Assembly: GCA_030765325.1 (NCBI GenBank)
Contig: JAVCCT010000088.1
Coordinates: 1-7,974, forward strand
Origin: Candidatus Stygibacter frigidus
GTDB lineage: Bacteria; Cloacimonadota; Cloacimonadia; Cloacimonadales; TCS61
Direction of reading: 5' to 3'
DNA: 7,974 nt
Under the pieces are notes generated by a model that was not told where the DNA came from, ran no database searches, and was given only the letters and a program-made list of their open reading frames with translations. Position numbers and translations under genes: made by a program. Shown here in pieces: positions 7,401 to 7,974 of this stretch (its first letter is position 1; each line of letters begins with the position of its first letter).

Positions 7401-7494
7401 GCATTTTATTTTTTCTTCTTATTTTTATTCTTGTTATTGATATCTTATGCTGATACGAATACATATATTAGCCCATTTTATGTCCAGCTTTTTC
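7401..7494. other. AT-rich spacer left of the mobile element
   Basis: A run of T-rich sequence (7404-7432) followed by unremarkable AT-rich DNA. No gene, RNA or hairpin with a T-run is recognised. Confidence 0.35.
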
Positions 7495-7505
7495 GAGACT
7501 CAGAA
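7495..7505 (+). repeat. left copy of the 11-bp direct repeat (putative target-site duplication)
   Basis: GAGACTCAGAA, identical to 7791-7801. Because its last AA may belong to the inverted repeat, the true duplication could be 9 bp (GAGACTCAG). Confidence 0.6.
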
Positions 7506-7788
7506 CTGGCATCCCCCCCGGAATTTATAACTTGTCTTTGATAGTTCTGTGGTGCATTAGTCGTCACCATCCGGTGTAACTTTGAAACAATGGTTGTATT
7601 TCCCACATTGCGAAACGATATCTGCCCGTCACCATCCGGGAGGCTTACCAGCCATCCAGGAAGTAACTTTGAAACCTTCAGGATGGTCGGAGACCTCCTG
7701 AATGGTTGACCATTTTCAACATATTTTATCCCCATTAGCTCCAGTTATTTAGACCTGATAGCATTGATAAATACAGGGGATGCCAGTT
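7504..7788. mobile_element. MITE-like non-autonomous element with 13-bp terminal inverted repeats
   Basis: The ends are a perfect 13-bp inverted repeat: AACTGGCATCCCC at 7504-7516 and its reverse complement at 7776-7788. Outside it lies an 11-bp direct repeat, GAGACTCAGAA, at 7495-7505 and 7791-7801; its last two bases overlap the left inverted repeat, and two bases (TA) separate it from the right one. This is the layout expected of a transposed element with a target-site duplication of about 9-11 bp. At about 285 bp with no transposase it would need one supplied in trans. The interior is GC-richer than its surroundings and contains repeated words. A minus-strand frame (7735 to a TAA at 7478-7480, 85 residues) starts just inside the right end, with GGAG only 3 bases before its ATG, and runs out through the left end into flanking DNA. 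It looks partly protein-like (ILKVSKLLPGW, LPDGDGQISFRN, VGNTTIVSKLHR), but I do not recognise it and do not call it a gene. Confidence 0.6.
7562..7675. repeat. paired internal direct repeats of the mobile element
   Basis: Two 13-base words each occur twice in the same order. CGTCACCATCCGG is at 7562-7574 and 7627-7639; GTAACTTTGAAAC is at 7576-7588 and 7663-7675. In the first unit they are adjacent; in the second they are separated by 23 bases containing GCCATCC. This suggests an internal duplication followed by an insertion or deletion. In the minus-strand frame they give the twice-used word VSKL. Confidence 0.7.
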
Positions 7789-7790
7789 TA

Positions 7791-7801
7791 GAGACTCAGA
7801 A
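7791..7801 (+). repeat. right copy of the 11-bp direct repeat (putative target-site duplication)
   Basis: GAGACTCAGAA, same orientation as 7495-7505, just outside the right inverted repeat. A partial echo (GAGACT) recurs at 7851-7856 and may be chance. Confidence 0.6.
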
Positions 7802-7930
7802 TATTTGTCATATTTAGCTTAAGTTAAAATCACAACCTTTGGCAGCCTAAGAGACTGTTCAACCTAAGTAATTGATATCATTGCAGATTTGCGTATTTTT
7901 CTGTCAAAAAGTGCACATATTCATCATATT
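7802..7930. other. AT-rich region without a recognised gene
   Basis: No open frame of useful length and no RNA gene. There is a near-palindrome centred on CTTAAG (7813-7828). The word ATATTTGTCA occurs at 7801-7810 and again at 7926-7935. Confidence 0.35.
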
Positions 7931-7968
7931 TGTCAATTTCAGGGAATTGACATTTTTCCCGTAGGGAA
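7931..7968 (+). promoter_or_regulatory. cluster of overlapping short palindromes, function unclear
   Basis: TGTCAATT (7931-7938) and AATTGACA (7945-7952) form a perfect 8-bp stem with a 6-base loop, followed by five T. GGGAA (7942-7946), TTCCC (7956-7960) and GGGAA (7964-7968) can pair in two further, mutually exclusive ways. On the plus strand this could be a weak intrinsic terminator or an attenuator/operator for a gene beyond the window. The stem is AT-rich, so the terminator reading is doubtful. Confidence 0.3.
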
Positions 7969-7974
7969 TATTTA

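Noticed and set aside
7401..7974. CRISPR array or tRNA in the repeat-rich right end
   Set aside because: The repeats are only 13 bases, occur twice, and are irregularly spaced; no cloverleaf or conserved tRNA arms are visible.

Overview
The window looks like chromosomal DNA from a Gram-negative member of the Fibrobacteres-Chlorobi-Bacteroidetes (FCB) superphylum. The main clue is the C-terminal domain of the gene at 661-1911, which carries an NFPNPFNPET motif and a FlgD/type IX-secretion-like fold pattern. That style is typical of Cloacimonadota and related candidate phyla, so Cloacimonadota is my best guess, by inference only. The DNA is moderately AT-rich. Intergenic stretches are clearly more AT-rich than the genes, except for two GC-richer islands discussed below.

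Left part (1-660): a possible 3' tip of a forward gene (3-38), then a 3' remnant of an FtsX/MacB-type ABC permease on the minus strand (146-445) that has lost its N-terminal part, then an AT-rich spacer with a likely forward promoter. Next comes a forward gene (661-1911) for a secreted protein with Asp-box (BNR-like) motifs, which suggest a beta-propeller, and a C-terminal sorting domain. It converges on the large operon across a gene-free spacer (1912-2080) that is unusually GC-rich for an intergenic region.

Main operon (7313 down to 2081, minus strand): three genes joined by overlapping stop/start codons. An ABC transporter ATPase is followed by a 1215-residue fusion of a duplicated ABC-2 permease with a periplasmic M1-type (gluzincin) metallopeptidase domain, then by a secreted LolA-like protein. 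The overlaps (ATGA or TGATG, and TAATG) argue for coupled translation. My reading is one envelope machine: the ATPase drives the permease, the permease tethers the peptidase domain at the outer face of the inner membrane, and the LolA-like protein acts in the periplasm on the same substrate or pathway. The substrate is unknown.

Right part (7314-7974): no confident protein gene. It holds the likely operon promoter, then an element of about 285 bp with 13-bp perfect terminal inverted repeats flanked by an 11-bp direct repeat. This is a non-autonomous (MITE-like) mobile element with an internal minus-strand reading frame built partly from repeated words. The window ends in a cluster of short palindromes.
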